DNA of 64,000 nucleotides, taken from positions 369,321 through 433,320 of the forward strand of contig BQJJ01000002.1 of NCBI GenBank assembly GCA_021604645.1. The letters are read 5' to 3'. A program made the position numbers and the translations under genes. The notes beneath the pieces were generated by a model. That model did no database searches. It saw only the letters and a list, made by a program, of their open reading frames with translations, and was not told the DNA's origin. Source of the stretch: Methyloligella sp. (GTDB taxonomy: Bacteria; Pseudomonadota; Alphaproteobacteria; Rhizobiales; HXMU1428-3). This document shows positions 18,367 to 27,007 of the stretch, piece by piece; within the stretch, counting starts at the first letter, position 1; each line of letters opens with the position of its first letter.

Positions 18367-19242
18367 TTAGTTTTCTTTCAATTTTTTACGTAAATATCTG
18401 ACAAAAGTTTTCACCCTTCTAGGAACCTGCATTCTATATTGATGCATAGCAAAAATCGGCGTCTGATTGACGGTACAAAGCTGAACTAGCTGATCCCTTT
18501 TATCAAATGTATTGACGGCTAGTTCGGGTAACATAGCAATCCCACAACTATCACCCACAATGGCCATAACATCATTTATATTGTTGCAACGGATAGTTGG
18601 TTGCACCGTTATCGTTTTATTGGGTTCTATTGTGTATTTAACTGAACTACCTTGCCACTCATTAGCGATATGTGTCCATTGAACAAGATCTAAAAAATCA
18701 GAGGGTATACCACCTTTAAAATCAACATAGGTTTTACTTGCATAAAGATGTTCATGCAGCATACCAACTCGTGAAATATAAGCTGATTGCGGGCCGTGAG
18801 AACCAATACGAACAGCAATATCTATTCGTCGTTCAACAAGGTTTACAGGGGCATCATCTGTAATTAGCCTGATAGATAAATCGGGCAATTCATTTCTTAA
18901 ATCCGTCAAAGTAGGAATAATAATCGACCTACAAAGTGCATGAGGAGTTGTAATCGTCAAAGTTTCCTGAAAATTGTTATTCTCTTTTAAAAACTCCACA
19001 CGCGTGTTCTCGTGAAGTTGTTTTAAGGCTTTGCAATGAGATAAAAGACGTGAACCAGCCTCAGTTAATGAGAGAGAACGTGTGCTACGAAATAATAGTT
19101 TTTCTCTCATGTCGTCTTCAAGTCGTTTGACTGCTTGGCTAACTGCTGACTTTGTCAAACCAGTTGATTTTGCAGCAGCTGTGAAACTTCGCATTTCAAC
19201 AACATCTAAGAAGATGAGCATATCGTGAGGATTAGGTTTCAT
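18367..19242 (-). CDS. LysR-family transcriptional regulator
   Basis: Regulator of 291 aa. The N-terminal winged helix-turn-helix is plain (SFTAAAKSTGLTKSAVSQAV, residues 18-37, then RLEDDMREKLLFRSTRSLSLTEAG). The effector-binding domain spans about 90-290, resembling the subgroup that often controls adjacent detoxification genes. It is transcribed divergently from an NTF2-like gene across 97 nt that contain a T-N11-A type palindrome, so it probably controls that NTF2-like/VOC pair and itself. No Shine-Dalgarno sequence is evident. The gene is visibly AT-richer than the neighbouring core genes, suggesting acquisition. The effector is unknown. Confidence 0.92.
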   Translation of the reverse strand: MKPNPHDMLIFLDVVEMRSFTAAAKSTGLTKSAVSQAVKRLEDDMREKLLFRSTRSLSLTEAGSRLLSHCKALKQLHENTRVEFLKENNNFQETLTITTPHALCRSIIIPTLTDLRNELPDLSIRLITDDAPVNLVERRIDIAVRIGSHGPQSAYISRVGMLHEHLYASKTYVDFKGGIPSDFLDLVQWTHIANEWQGSSVKYTIEPNKTITVQPTIRCNNINDVMAIVGDSCGIAMLPELAVNTFDKRDQLVQLCTVNQTPIFAMHQYRMQVPRRVKTFVRYLRKKLKEN

Positions 19243-19248
19243 TGTACA

Positions 19249-19265
19249 ATTTTACTAAACAAAAT
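19249..19265. promoter_or_regulatory. Candidate LysR operator
   Basis: ATTTT-ACTAAAC-AAAAT is a symmetrical 17-nt site with a T-N11-A core, just upstream of the LysR gene start and within the divergent 97-nt intergenic region. Its position fits autoregulation and control of the NTF2-like gene. This is a motif match only. Confidence 0.5.
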
Positions 19266-19339
19266 TTCCAAACAATAAGTCTTATCATTTCTTCTAGTAT
19301 CTGCCAAATTGTTATCAGAAGAAATATAAGGAATTTATT

Positions 19340-19705
19340 ATGCTGAAAAAAATAAAAGAAGCCGCCATTGCTGGTAGTGAAAAGTGGAAAGCAAGTTTTA
19401 ACTCAGGAGATGGAGAAGCTTGTGCAAAGTGCTATGAAGAAGGCGCAATAATGGTAGCTACACCTTTTGGTGAATTTATTGGAAAAGAAAAAATCGCTGC
19501 TTTTTGGGTTGACCTAATATCGCAAGGTTTTACAGATGTTGTATATATTGACCGTAAAATCGAAATTGTTGATGAAAAATCAGCAATTATTTCAACGGAT
19601 TGGAAAATGAACAAAGCTAAGGGTATTATCACAAAAGAGCTGTGGGTCTTACAAGAAAACGGTACAGCACTTCTTCGCGAAGATCATTTTGAAGCTCAAG
19701 GGTAA
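19340..19705 (+). CDS. NTF2/SnoaL-like protein
   Basis: Small soluble protein of 121 aa with the cone-shaped NTF2-like fold. The typical start is WKASFNSGDGEACAKCYEEGAIMVATP, followed by GKEKIAAFWVDLISQGF and a closing strand LWVLQENGTALLREDHFEAQ. Members are ligand-binding proteins, isomerases or hydrolases; no catalytic set can be assigned. The ATG has AAGGAA upstream. It is divergent from the LysR gene and 6 nt ahead of the VOC gene, so the two form one unit. Confidence 0.8.
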   Translation: MLKKIKEAAIAGSEKWKASFNSGDGEACAKCYEEGAIMVATPFGEFIGKEKIAAFWVDLISQGFTDVVYIDRKIEIVDEKSAIISTDWKMNKAKGIITKELWVLQENGTALLREDHFEAQG

Positions 19706-19711
19706 TTCTAC

Positions 19712-20440
19712 ATGTCTCAACGAACAGGTCTAGCTGGCGTCGCATTAAATGTCGTTTCGCCAGAAAAACTGGCAGACTTTTATGTTCAATATCTTGGTAT
19801 GACAGTAACAAGGACTAATACAGAATTGCGACTGCATTACGATAAAAACCAAGCATATATAGCATTTAGACAATCCCCATCACTATCAAATTATGAACAT
19901 GCCCCTAATGACACCTACTGGAAAATAAGCATTACATTGCCAGACATTGATATGGCTTACTCACAATTAAAACAACGAGAAGTTAAAATCAGTAAGCCTA
20001 AACAATTTGAAAATATTGGTTACCTTTGTCACCTGACTGATCCTCAAGGATTTCAAATTGAGTTATTGCAACACACATTTGAAAATGAAGAAAAATCCAT
20101 GCTTGCTCATGAGCAACACAAGCTTGGTGGAGGAGCACGAATTGGACTAATCACACTCAGAACTAACGATATATACCCTGAATTAGACCATTATATCGGT
20201 ACATTAGGCATGAGGTTACTATCTATTCAACCATTAGAAAAATATGATTTTGATCTTTATTTCTTCGGTTTTAGTAAAGAGACACCTCCAAATCCGGTGC
20301 CTACATCTGTACAAAACAGGCCTTGGTTATGGCAAAGACCTTATACAATATTAGAAATACAACACCGATATGAAAAAGGTGTATCGATAAAAAAAACAAA
20401 CAGTAATTCTACGGGATTTACTAAATTGATATTTAAATAA
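19712..20440 (+). CDS. Two-domain VOC (glyoxalase-fold) protein
   Basis: Protein of 242 aa with two vicinal-oxygen-chelate modules. Module 1 covers about residues 5-118 (GVALNVVSPEKLADFYVQYLGM to LTDPQGFQIELLQHTF). Module 2 covers about 142-242 (IGLITLRTNDIYPELDHYIGTLGM to ILEIQHRYE). Members include glyoxalases, dioxygenases and drug-binding resistance proteins; the reaction here is not known. The second module lacks a DPxG segment and ends in a short tail. Co-directional with the NTF2-like gene and probably under the divergent LysR regulator. The sequence is AT-rich like its two neighbours. Confidence 0.82.
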   Translation: MSQRTGLAGVALNVVSPEKLADFYVQYLGMTVTRTNTELRLHYDKNQAYIAFRQSPSLSNYEHAPNDTYWKISITLPDIDMAYSQLKQREVKISKPKQFENIGYLCHLTDPQGFQIELLQHTFENEEKSMLAHEQHKLGGGARIGLITLRTNDIYPELDHYIGTLGMRLLSIQPLEKYDFDLYFFGFSKETPPNPVPTSVQNRPWLWQRPYTILEIQHRYEKGVSIKKTNSNSTGFTKLIFK

Positions 20441-20534
20441 AGTCGATTAAAAAATGGCCCGTTTTGGTGTTTGGCAATCCACTCAATGTATGACTGTTCA
20501 CACCAAAAACCAGCTCATTCATTCGATGAAAAAA

Positions 20535-22142
20535 TCATCTCATAGCCAAATATTTCATCGGGTTGACAGGCTTTGAACCTTTGCGTAATTCAAAGTGCAA
20601 TTGCGGTTGATTAACAGTGCCTGACTTACCTGACTTTGCGATTACTTGCCCACGAGAAATTTTGTCACCGCGCTTAACAAGTAATTTGCTGTTATGCGCA
20701 TAAGCACTGACCCAGTTATTTTTATGACGCACTAAAATCAAGTTTCCATAACCTTTAAGCTCATTGCCAGCATAAGCAACAACACCGCTTTCAGCAGCCT
20801 TCACTTTTGTGCCAACAGGAACAGAAAGATTCACACCATCATTGATCGTTCCGCTTTTCTGACGTCCAAATTTAGAAACAATTCGTCCACCGACTGGCCA
20901 CATAAACCGATGCGGTCCTGAAAGTCGTTTCGAAACACCAGCATCAACTGATTTAATCTTATTTTTGGCAATCGGTTTCTTTCGAACAGGAACTGGGGCT
21001 TTTGATGATTTCTGTTCAAGCTTTAAAAGCCCGGCTTTACGGTCAATCGAAGCAACCCGTACAGGTTGTTTATTAGATCTCTTCTGAGTGTGCTTACCGG
21101 GAATAACCAACTCCTGGCCAAGCTTCACCTGACCAACGTCATCAAGCCCATTAGCATCAGCTAAATCTTGCGGAGAAACACCAGAGCGCCGTGCAATACT
21201 ATAAACCGTATCACCGCTTTTCACTCGGTACGTGTCACCAGGTTTAAGCGAAGCAACAACAGTTCTTTTCTCTGCTAACTTTTGAGAAACTTCATCGACA
21301 TTTCGTTGGCTTACACCAGGAATTCGCAACCGTTGCCCAAGTTTAATACCAGAGCCATCAATATTATTTTCACTACGAATGTCATTCGCATTTACGTTGT
21401 AGCGCTTTGAAATATTATAAAGCGTATCCCCCTGCACAACTCTATGCTCAACAAATTTCTGAGAAGTTGGTCGGCGGCGAGGTTGCTGGTAATCGCTCTC
21501 TTTGCGTGCATTTTGCGGCACATAACGATAAGTGGTTACTTTGCGAGTTGGCTGATCACGAGTTTCATCGCGCCGTGTTGATTGCTGAATATCAGGCAAC
21601 TGCTCTCGTTGAACAGAATTTTGATCATATGCGTTTTTATTTTGGAAACGGTTATCATAATCGCGTCGATTATCAAGCGTACTCTTCGTGTCATAAACAT
21701 CGCGGTCAGAGTAATCTTTATAGATCTTCTTAGGCTGATAACCATCCCGCGAATTATTAAAACGGTTTTGACCGTATTTATTCTCAGCATATTGCTTTTG
21801 GGAATATTGCTGACGATAATCTTTATAATCATTACGCCCATAATCATTTGAGCGAGCATTATTATATTGGTTCTGGCCAGAACTATAACGATCAGCAGAT
21901 TTTTGATAATCAGACTGTTTGAAATCTCGGTTATATTGAGATTGACGGTAATCTGGCTGCGCATAAGATCTATCAGCAGATTGATCACGCTGAGCTCGGT
22001 TTCCATTTATCGGGGTGTCTTCAGAAATTCCGCTCTGTTTCATCCCCAAACTTGGGGCATCAAACCGGGTCATATTGGAACTACATGCTGGTAACACCAC
22101 ACACATAGCCACAATCACTGTTAAACGCGTTACTATACTCAC
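20535..22142 (-). CDS. NlpD-like lipoprotein: two LysM domains and a degenerate LytM domain
   Basis: Outer-membrane lipoprotein of 535 aa. The lipobox LPAC gives Cys20. Residues about 45-225 form a Gln/Tyr/Asn/Arg/Asp-rich disordered stretch with repeated QSDYQK-like pieces. LysM domains occupy about 232-276 and 304-348 and bind peptidoglycan. A LytM/M23 domain occupies about 412-531. Zinc ligands are missing: the HxxxD position reads N435-DGV-N439, and HxH reads Q514-L-H516. It is therefore expected to activate amidases rather than cut peptidoglycan, as for NlpD and EnvC. The GTG start has GAGG 6 nt upstream. It lies beyond surE, as in the classical surE-pcm-nlpD order, but pcm is absent. 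Confidence 0.88.
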   Translation of the reverse strand: MSIVTRLTVIVAMCVVLPACSSNMTRFDAPSLGMKQSGISEDTPINGNRAQRDQSADRSYAQPDYRQSQYNRDFKQSDYQKSADRYSSGQNQYNNARSNDYGRNDYKDYRQQYSQKQYAENKYGQNRFNNSRDGYQPKKIYKDYSDRDVYDTKSTLDNRRDYDNRFQNKNAYDQNSVQREQLPDIQQSTRRDETRDQPTRKVTTYRYVPQNARKESDYQQPRRRPTSQKFVEHRVVQGDTLYNISKRYNVNANDIRSENNIDGSGIKLGQRLRIPGVSQRNVDEVSQKLAEKRTVVASLKPGDTYRVKSGDTVYSIARRSGVSPQDLADANGLDDVGQVKLGQELVIPGKHTQKRSNKQPVRVASIDRKAGLLKLEQKSSKAPVPVRKKPIAKNKIKSVDAGVSKRLSGPHRFMWPVGGRIVSKFGRQKSGTINDGVNLSVPVGTKVKAAESGVVAYAGNELKGYGNLILVRHKNNWVSAYAHNSKLLVKRGDKISRGQVIAKSGKSGTVNQPQLHFELRKGSKPVNPMKYLAMR

Positions 22143-22532
22143 AACAGGCCTCTATCACGCATACTAAACAAAAGTGGAACTGCCCACTTCTAACATAGTT
22201 AAATTTAAGCCCGCAAAAGATTAACAAAACCTTAATAGTTACAATTTGAGCTATTAACCTCAATAGTTATAGTTAAGATTTCATTAACGCGGCGGCCTTA
22301 AAAACCTAGAAAGATGCATCATATAGCAATTGAAACCAATTGAAGTTCAATCAGCCTGCCCACCAACAAGCCTTTTAAGAGCGTTCATAAACCCACTAAA
22401 ACTTGCACAATTACCCCATTTCATCTGTCCATCCCAAAGGACATGATAAAATAGCATCAAATCATAAGTTTACTCATGAATGTGATTTAAAAGCGGCAGA
22501 CTGAAAAGAAAACGGGTTATAACCTATAAGCC
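22143..22532. other. Gap where pcm would be expected
   Basis: About 390 bases between surE and the nlpD-like gene hold no supported ORF. The region is AT-rich with several TTAATAGTTA-like short repeats near 22230-22275. A stretch at 22355-22385 faintly resembles a family-2 hairpin unit on the minus strand. In related genomes a protein-L-isoaspartate methyltransferase gene often occupies this place. Confidence 0.5.
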
Positions 22533-23300
22533 TCAGACATCATTGAACTTTTGCGCAAGCGCATGACAACTTTCATGATGAGTTAGATTAAGATGCAGAG
22601 GCGTGATTGAAATATAATCATTATAAACCGCCCAAAGGTCTGTTCCTTTTGCTGGTTTTGAAAGTTTTCTCTCAAAATCAAACCAGAAATAGTCACGTCC
22701 ACGCGGATCTTGCCGCGTATCAATGCGCAACAAGCCTTGATCTCTCTTGCCCTGAACTGTAATCAGTTTCCCTTTTACATCTTCAGGTGCACAATCAGGA
22801 AAGTTAATATTCAACGGAATATCAGCGCTTATCCCCCCCTCTACAAGGGTAGAAATTAACGAAGCTGCCTGGGTTTTAGGGGTTTCCCAATTCACTGATT
22901 GAGGAGATTTAATCCCTGTTGCTAAACTAACTGCAATGGAAGGAATACCAAGCAAAGAGCCTTCAAATGCACCTGCAATCGTCCCCGAATATGTCACATC
23001 ATCAGCTATATTTTGCCCATGATTAATACCCGACAAAACAAGGTCAGGCGGCGTACTTCCTAAAAACTTGCGCACCCCCATAATCACACAATCAGTCGGT
23101 GTACCTTGAATAGAAAAGGTTTTTTCATCATGCTGAGAATGACGCAGAGGCTCATGCAAAGTCAACGAATGAGACACACCACTATTATCAAGGGCCGGCG
23201 CCACAACCCAAACATCATCTGAAAGCTCTCGGGCAATGCCTTCTAAAACTTTAATTCCTGTAGCATCAATCCCATCATCATTTGTTACAAGAATTCGCAT
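22533..23300 (-). CDS. surE: 5'-nucleotidase SurE
   Basis: SurE, 255 aa, a metal-dependent nucleoside monophosphate phosphatase linked to stationary-phase survival. The N-terminus MRILVTNDDGIDA carries the metal-binding Asp8-Asp9 pair. Further family blocks are VVAPALDNSGVSHSLT (Ser/Asn ligands) and LVLSGINHGQNIADDVTYSGT. The canonical ATG at 23300 is chosen over a GTG 12 nt upstream that overlaps the GGAG ribosome binding site. It follows serS with an 88-nt gap and is probably co-transcribed with it. Length is normal. Confidence 0.96.
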   Translation of the reverse strand: MRILVTNDDGIDATGIKVLEGIARELSDDVWVVAPALDNSGVSHSLTLHEPLRHSQHDEKTFSIQGTPTDCVIMGVRKFLGSTPPDLVLSGINHGQNIADDVTYSGTIAGAFEGSLLGIPSIAVSLATGIKSPQSVNWETPKTQAASLISTLVEGGISADIPLNINFPDCAPEDVKGKLITVQGKRDQGLLRIDTRQDPRGRDYFWFDFERKLSKPAKGTDLWAVYNDYISITPLHLNLTHHESCHALAQKFNDV

Positions 23301-23388
23301 AAAGAAAAGCACTCCGCTTTAGGGTTGTTTATTTTCAAATTTATAAAACCGTCATCTCAATAGGCCAGTTCATTATTTAGCAAGTAAG

Positions 23389-24669
23389 TTAATTAGTTTT
23401 AATGACGTCTATTCCACCCATATAAGGTTTTAAAACCTCAGGAACAACCACACTGCCATCAGCTTGTTGATAATTTTCTAATACAGCAACCATAGTCCGA
23501 CCAACAGCAAGACCAGAACCATTGAGCGTATGAACAAAACGGCCGCCTTTTTCACCTTCAACACGATAGCGCGCATTCATGCGACGCGCTTGAAAATCAC
23601 CACAAACAGAACAGCTTGAAATTTCGCGGTACATATCTTGGCCCGGCAACCAAACTTCAAGGTCATAAGTGCGCCGCGCTCCAAAGCCCATATCACCAGT
23701 ACAAAGCTTCATAACGCGGTACGAAAGCCCAAGACGTTTTAACACTTCTTCGGCACAGCCAGTCATGCGCTCCAACTCTTCGCCAGAGTTTTCAGGCTTC
23801 GTCACTGAAACCATCTCAACTTTCATAAACTGATGCTGGCGGATCATCCCCCGTGTATCCCGCCCAGCAGACCCAGCTTCAGATCGAAAACAAGGCGTAA
23901 ACGCAGTAAAGCGGCGCGGCAAATAATCTTCATCAATGATGCTATCAGCTACAATGTTCGTTAGCGGCACTTCAGCCGTTGGTATTAGATAATGATCACC
24001 CGTTGTTTTAAAGAGATCTTCTTCAAACTTCGGCAATTGACCTGTCCCGTAAAGCGCATTGGCTTTCACCAAAGTTGGCGGGGAAACTTCCGTATACCCA
24101 TGCTCACCTGTTTGTAAATCAAGCATAAATTGCGCAAGCGCTCGCTCTAACCGGGCAAGAGCACCAGATAAAACAACAAACCGGCTACCAGACATTTTCG
24201 CAGCCGTTTCAAAGTCCATCAAGCCCAGCGCTTCACCAATGTCAAAATGCTCTTTGGGTTCAAAATCAAAAGAAGGTTTTTCACCAACTGTACGAACAAG
24301 TTCATTTTCATCTTCATCATTGCCAACCGGCACATCTTCATGCGGCAAATTAGGAATGGAAGATAAAAGCGCATTTAATCGATCATTGATCTCGCGCTCA
24401 GTTTCTTCACCATTTTGAATAAACTCTTTAATCTTTGCAACTTCGGCAATAGCCGCAGTTGCAGCCGCCTCATCACCAGTGGCTTTTGCTTTGCCTATTT
24501 CTTTTGATGCAGCATTTCTTTTAGCCTGCGCATCTTGCAAGGCCTTTAAATGATCACGGCGCTCGCCATCAATCTTCAAAATGTCTGCTGAAAGAGGCGC
24601 AGCTCCACGCTTTGCTAGCCCTGCATCAAAGGCTTCACTATTCTCACGGATCCACTTTAGATCAAACAT
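23389..24669 (-). CDS. serS: Seryl-tRNA synthetase
   Basis: SerS, 426 aa, a class II synthetase charging tRNA-Ser. The N-terminal antiparallel coiled coil spans about residues 25-110. Class II motif 2 reads [25 protein letters not shown] sequence around residues 260-280, and motif 3 is [17 protein letters not shown] near 385-401. The start has AGGGGTGG upstream. It lies in the conserved tat-serS-surE order, but 385 nt and a family-1 repeat separate it from tatC. Confidence 0.97.
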   Translation of the reverse strand: MFDLKWIRENSEAFDAGLAKRGAAPLSADILKIDGERRDHLKALQDAQAKRNAASKEIGKAKATGDEAAATAAIAEVAKIKEFIQNGEETEREINDRLNALLSSIPNLPHEDVPVGNDEDENELVRTVGEKPSFDFEPKEHFDIGEALGLMDFETAAKMSGSRFVVLSGALARLERALAQFMLDLQTGEHGYTEVSPPTLVKANALYGTGQLPKFEEDLFKTTGDHYLIPTAEVPLTNIVADSIIDEDYLPRRFTAFTPCFRSEAGSAGRDTRGMIRQHQFMKVEMVSVTKPENSGEELERMTGCAEEVLKRLGLSYRVMKLCTGDMGFGARRTYDLEVWLPGQDMYREISSCSVCGDFQARRMNARYRVEGEKGGRFVHTLNGSGLAVGRTMVAVLENYQQADGSVVVPEVLKPYMGGIDVIKTN

Positions 24670-24945
24670 AAACCACCCCTATAAAAACGGCGCAGTGCGC
24701 CTTTAAACTTCAATGAACCTTTAAACATCATTGAAAAGAATTAAGAAAAAACTGTTTTTCTCATAACCCCAAATAGAGTTATGTAAACAAACCACTAACT
24801 ATCACAAGGAAACAAATTAGAAAAGTTGAGAAAAGTGCAAAGAGTACCACTTCTTCAAAGGCATCTGCGCGAAAATAGGTGTTAAGTTCATTTAGATGCA
24901 TATCGCATACTATTGAATTCATAAGAAAAGCTTCTGAAACAGCTC

Positions 24946-25050
24946 AACGAAGAAGGGAGTGCTCTACTTCAGAGCACGGACATGGCACCAGTGCGGATGC
25001 GTAGTGGGCATCCGAAGCACAACTAAAAAGCCCGTGAGAGAAAATAAAGC
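24946..25050 (+). repeat. Modular hairpin repeat, family 1, copy 2 (chimeric)
   Basis: Lies between serS and tatC. The 5' block CGAAGAAGGGAG and hairpin A (GTGCTCT/AGAGCAC, 24959-24977) match copy 1, followed by GGACATGGC. Hairpins C to E are then missing. In their place is a family-2 hairpin (GTGC-GGATGC/GCATCC-GAA-GCAC, 24991-25020) with ACTAAAAA, and after that the normal family-1 tail GCCCGTGAGAGAAAA. The first G of GTGAG is 21 nt from the tatC stop, exactly as for proC in copy 1. The rest of the serS-tatC gap (24670-24945) shows nothing else. Confidence 0.8.
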
Positions 25051-25054
25051 TACT

Positions 25055-25834
25055 CTAATCACGTGCCGCTTCTTTTTCATCACGCTTTTTTTCAACCAAC
25101 ATCACCATCCATATGGAAAACTCATAAAGCAGATAGGTTGGTAACGCCAAACCAAGCTGGCTCATTGGGTCTGGAGGCGTTAACAATGCAGCCGCTGCAA
25201 ACACAGCCACAACTGCATAGCGCCGCTTGGCCTTTAACCAATCAGAAGTTACCAACCCAGCCTTCCCAAGCAAGGTTAGAACAACAGGCAGTTGAAAACA
25301 AAGGCCAAAGGCCATAATCAACGCCATAATAAAGGAGAAATATTCACTCACCTTTGCCACAAGCTTAATCTGAACACCAGTATCCCCAGCTTGCTGCGTT
25401 GATAGGAAAAAACCAAGTGCTAACGGCATCACAATATAATAAACAATCGATGCCCCAATGATAAATAAAACAGGCGTTGCAATCAAATAAGGCACAAACG
25501 CGTGACGCTCATTTGCATAAAGGCCAGGCGCAATAAATCTATAAATTTGAAAAGCAATAAGAGGAAATGAGATTACAAAGGCACCAAACAAAGACATCTT
25601 CAACTGCGTAAAGAAAAATTCATGAGGAGCTGTAAATTGCATATCAATAATTTGATCAGGCCCAACCGCACGCTCATAGGGACCCAGTAAAAAGTTATAA
25701 ATCGTAGAAGCAAAATAAAAACAGAACACAAAAGCAATCGCCATCGCCACAAGAGACCACAAAAGCCGTGTTCTAAGCTCAACCAAATGAGCAATCAGAG
25801 GAGCTTTGCTGTCCTCAACACTATCAACACTCAT
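25055..25834 (-). CDS. tatC: Twin-arginine translocase subunit TatC
   Basis: TatC, 259 aa, the six-helix receptor for twin-arginine signal peptides. The signature near the N-terminus is PLIAHLVELRTRLLWSL, and the family block FFTQLKMSLFGAFVISFPLIAFQIYRFIAPGL follows TM1. Later helices include FGLCFQLPVVLTLL and AAALLTPPDPMSQLGLALP. The start overlaps the end of tatB by 4 nt, giving translational coupling. It probably uses a membrane complex with TatA and TatB from the same strand. Confidence 0.97.
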   Translation of the reverse strand: MSVDSVEDSKAPLIAHLVELRTRLLWSLVAMAIAFVFCFYFASTIYNFLLGPYERAVGPDQIIDMQFTAPHEFFFTQLKMSLFGAFVISFPLIAFQIYRFIAPGLYANERHAFVPYLIATPVLFIIGASIVYYIVMPLALGFFLSTQQAGDTGVQIKLVAKVSEYFSFIMALIMAFGLCFQLPVVLTLLGKAGLVTSDWLKAKRRYAVVAVFAAAALLTPPDPMSQLGLALPTYLLYEFSIWMVMLVEKKRDEKEAARD

Positions 25835-26322
25835 GAAACTTGTTTCTCCTGAGCCATTTCTTGATCAATGCCTTGACCTTCGCTCACACTCTCAGTTGCC
25901 ACCTCAGAACCTTTAGACGCACCATCATCTATCGCCCCAATGGCATCGGCCTCACCTTTGCTGGCTTCCATTTCTTCTGCAGTGCGAATGGGGTTCTCTG
26001 TCCTTTGTTTCTCATCTTCGAGAATTTGTTCGTTCCATTTATCAAGGTCAAAATCATCAACGGTTTCATCACCAACCATGTCACCCATAATTTTATTAGG
26101 GTCTAAGTCTTCCTGGATGCCTTTGACACTAGCTTTTAGCTCACCAAGTTCACCTTCATCCATTGCATCTTCAAATTGGCGTTGAAAAGAACTAGCCGTA
26201 TGTTTGGCCTTGCGGATCATTTGCCCAATGCGCTTCATCATACCAGGCAGCTCTTTTGGGCCAACCACAATCAGCGCAACAAGTCCAACGACAAGTAATT
26301 CACTCCAGCCAATGTCAAACAT
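25831..26322 (-). CDS. tatB: Twin-arginine translocase subunit TatB
   Basis: TatB, 163 aa. The short N-terminal membrane helix reads MFDIGWSELLVVGLVALIVV, followed by the conserved GPKELPGMMKRIGQMIRKA amphipathic helix. An acidic, low-complexity tail covers about residues 60-163. It forms the substrate-binding site with TatC. The ATG has GGAG upstream, and the gene overlaps tatC by 4 nt. Unusually, 330 nt separate it from tatA. Confidence 0.95.
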   Translation of the reverse strand: MFDIGWSELLVVGLVALIVVGPKELPGMMKRIGQMIRKAKHTASSFQRQFEDAMDEGELGELKASVKGIQEDLDPNKIMGDMVGDETVDDFDLDKWNEQILEDEKQRTENPIRTAEEMEASKGEADAIGAIDDGASKGSEVATESVSEGQGIDQEMAQEKQVS

Positions 26323-26652
26323 GGAAAGTTACTCCATTTGCTATCAGCACAAAGCTGAGCGTTTTTTGCGATTTATCTAACATTGTCAGTCAATCTAAAT
26401 GAATAAAGATTGATCAACCATGAGCAATAAATATCTCGCTCCAAATGAAAAATTTAAATCTTCAGATATTGATAAGTTAAAAGAAGAGCCGTTTTCTAAT
26501 CACTGTAGATCCTTTTACCCAAATGGGAGAATGATCTGGATAGATTAAAGCGTGGTCCACTCCCCAATTTTGCGCAAAACCACACTTCAGTCTTTTAAAA
26601 CACTCAACTCTAATATCTAGAAATTAAACATCATTCGTTTCAGCGAGAAATT
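26323..26652. other. 330-nt gap between tatA and tatB
   Basis: No convincing gene. A 42-codon ORF on the plus strand (26420-26548) has no ribosome binding site and no recognisable sequence. A GCGTGGT/ACCACAC imperfect inverted repeat lies near 26550-26584. In most relatives tatA and tatB are nearly contiguous, so tatBC may have a separate promoter here. Confidence 0.5.
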
Positions 26653-26886
26653 TTAAGATAAATCAGCTTTTTCTTTATTTAATGAGCCAGATTTGTCCGC
26701 ATCACCACCTTGTTCAATAGAATGAACATTTGATGCAGTATCTTCGGTCTCATCTTTCAGACCTTTTTTAAAGCTTGTAATGCCTTTAGCAACATCACCC
26801 ATCAAATCTGAAATTTTACCGCGGCCAAATAAAAGCACTACAAGTAGTAAAACTATTAAAATTTGCCAAATACCAGGGTAACCCAT
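26653..26886 (-). CDS. tatA: Twin-arginine translocase subunit TatA
   Basis: TatA, 77 aa, the pore-forming oligomer subunit. The N-terminal helix is [20 protein letters not shown], followed by the conserved [23 protein letters not shown] amphipathic segment and a charged tail. The ATG is preceded by AGGAG 9 nt upstream. Normal length. It opens the tat cluster but is set apart from tatB. Confidence 0.96.
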   Translation of the reverse strand: MGYPGIWQILIVLLLVVLLFGRGKISDLMGDVAKGITSFKKGLKDETEDTASNVHSIEQGGDADKSGSLNKEKADLS

Positions 26887-27007
26887 ACTTATTTTCTCCT
26901 AACGCCAAAAGCGCATTTTCTCGTTCTTTATACCAATATTACAAAAACAACCCATATGCGCAACCACTGCATCTTATATAAGGTTAAACTAAGCAAAGAA
27001 AAAGGTC

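Noticed and set aside
22340..22385. Possible family-2 hairpin unit near surE
   Set aside because: Similarity limited to a GGTGGGCA-like core; arms do not pair convincingly.
26420..26548. 42-codon plus-strand ORF between tatA and tatB
   Set aside because: Hydrophilic peptide with no ribosome binding site, no known family and antiparallel to the operon.
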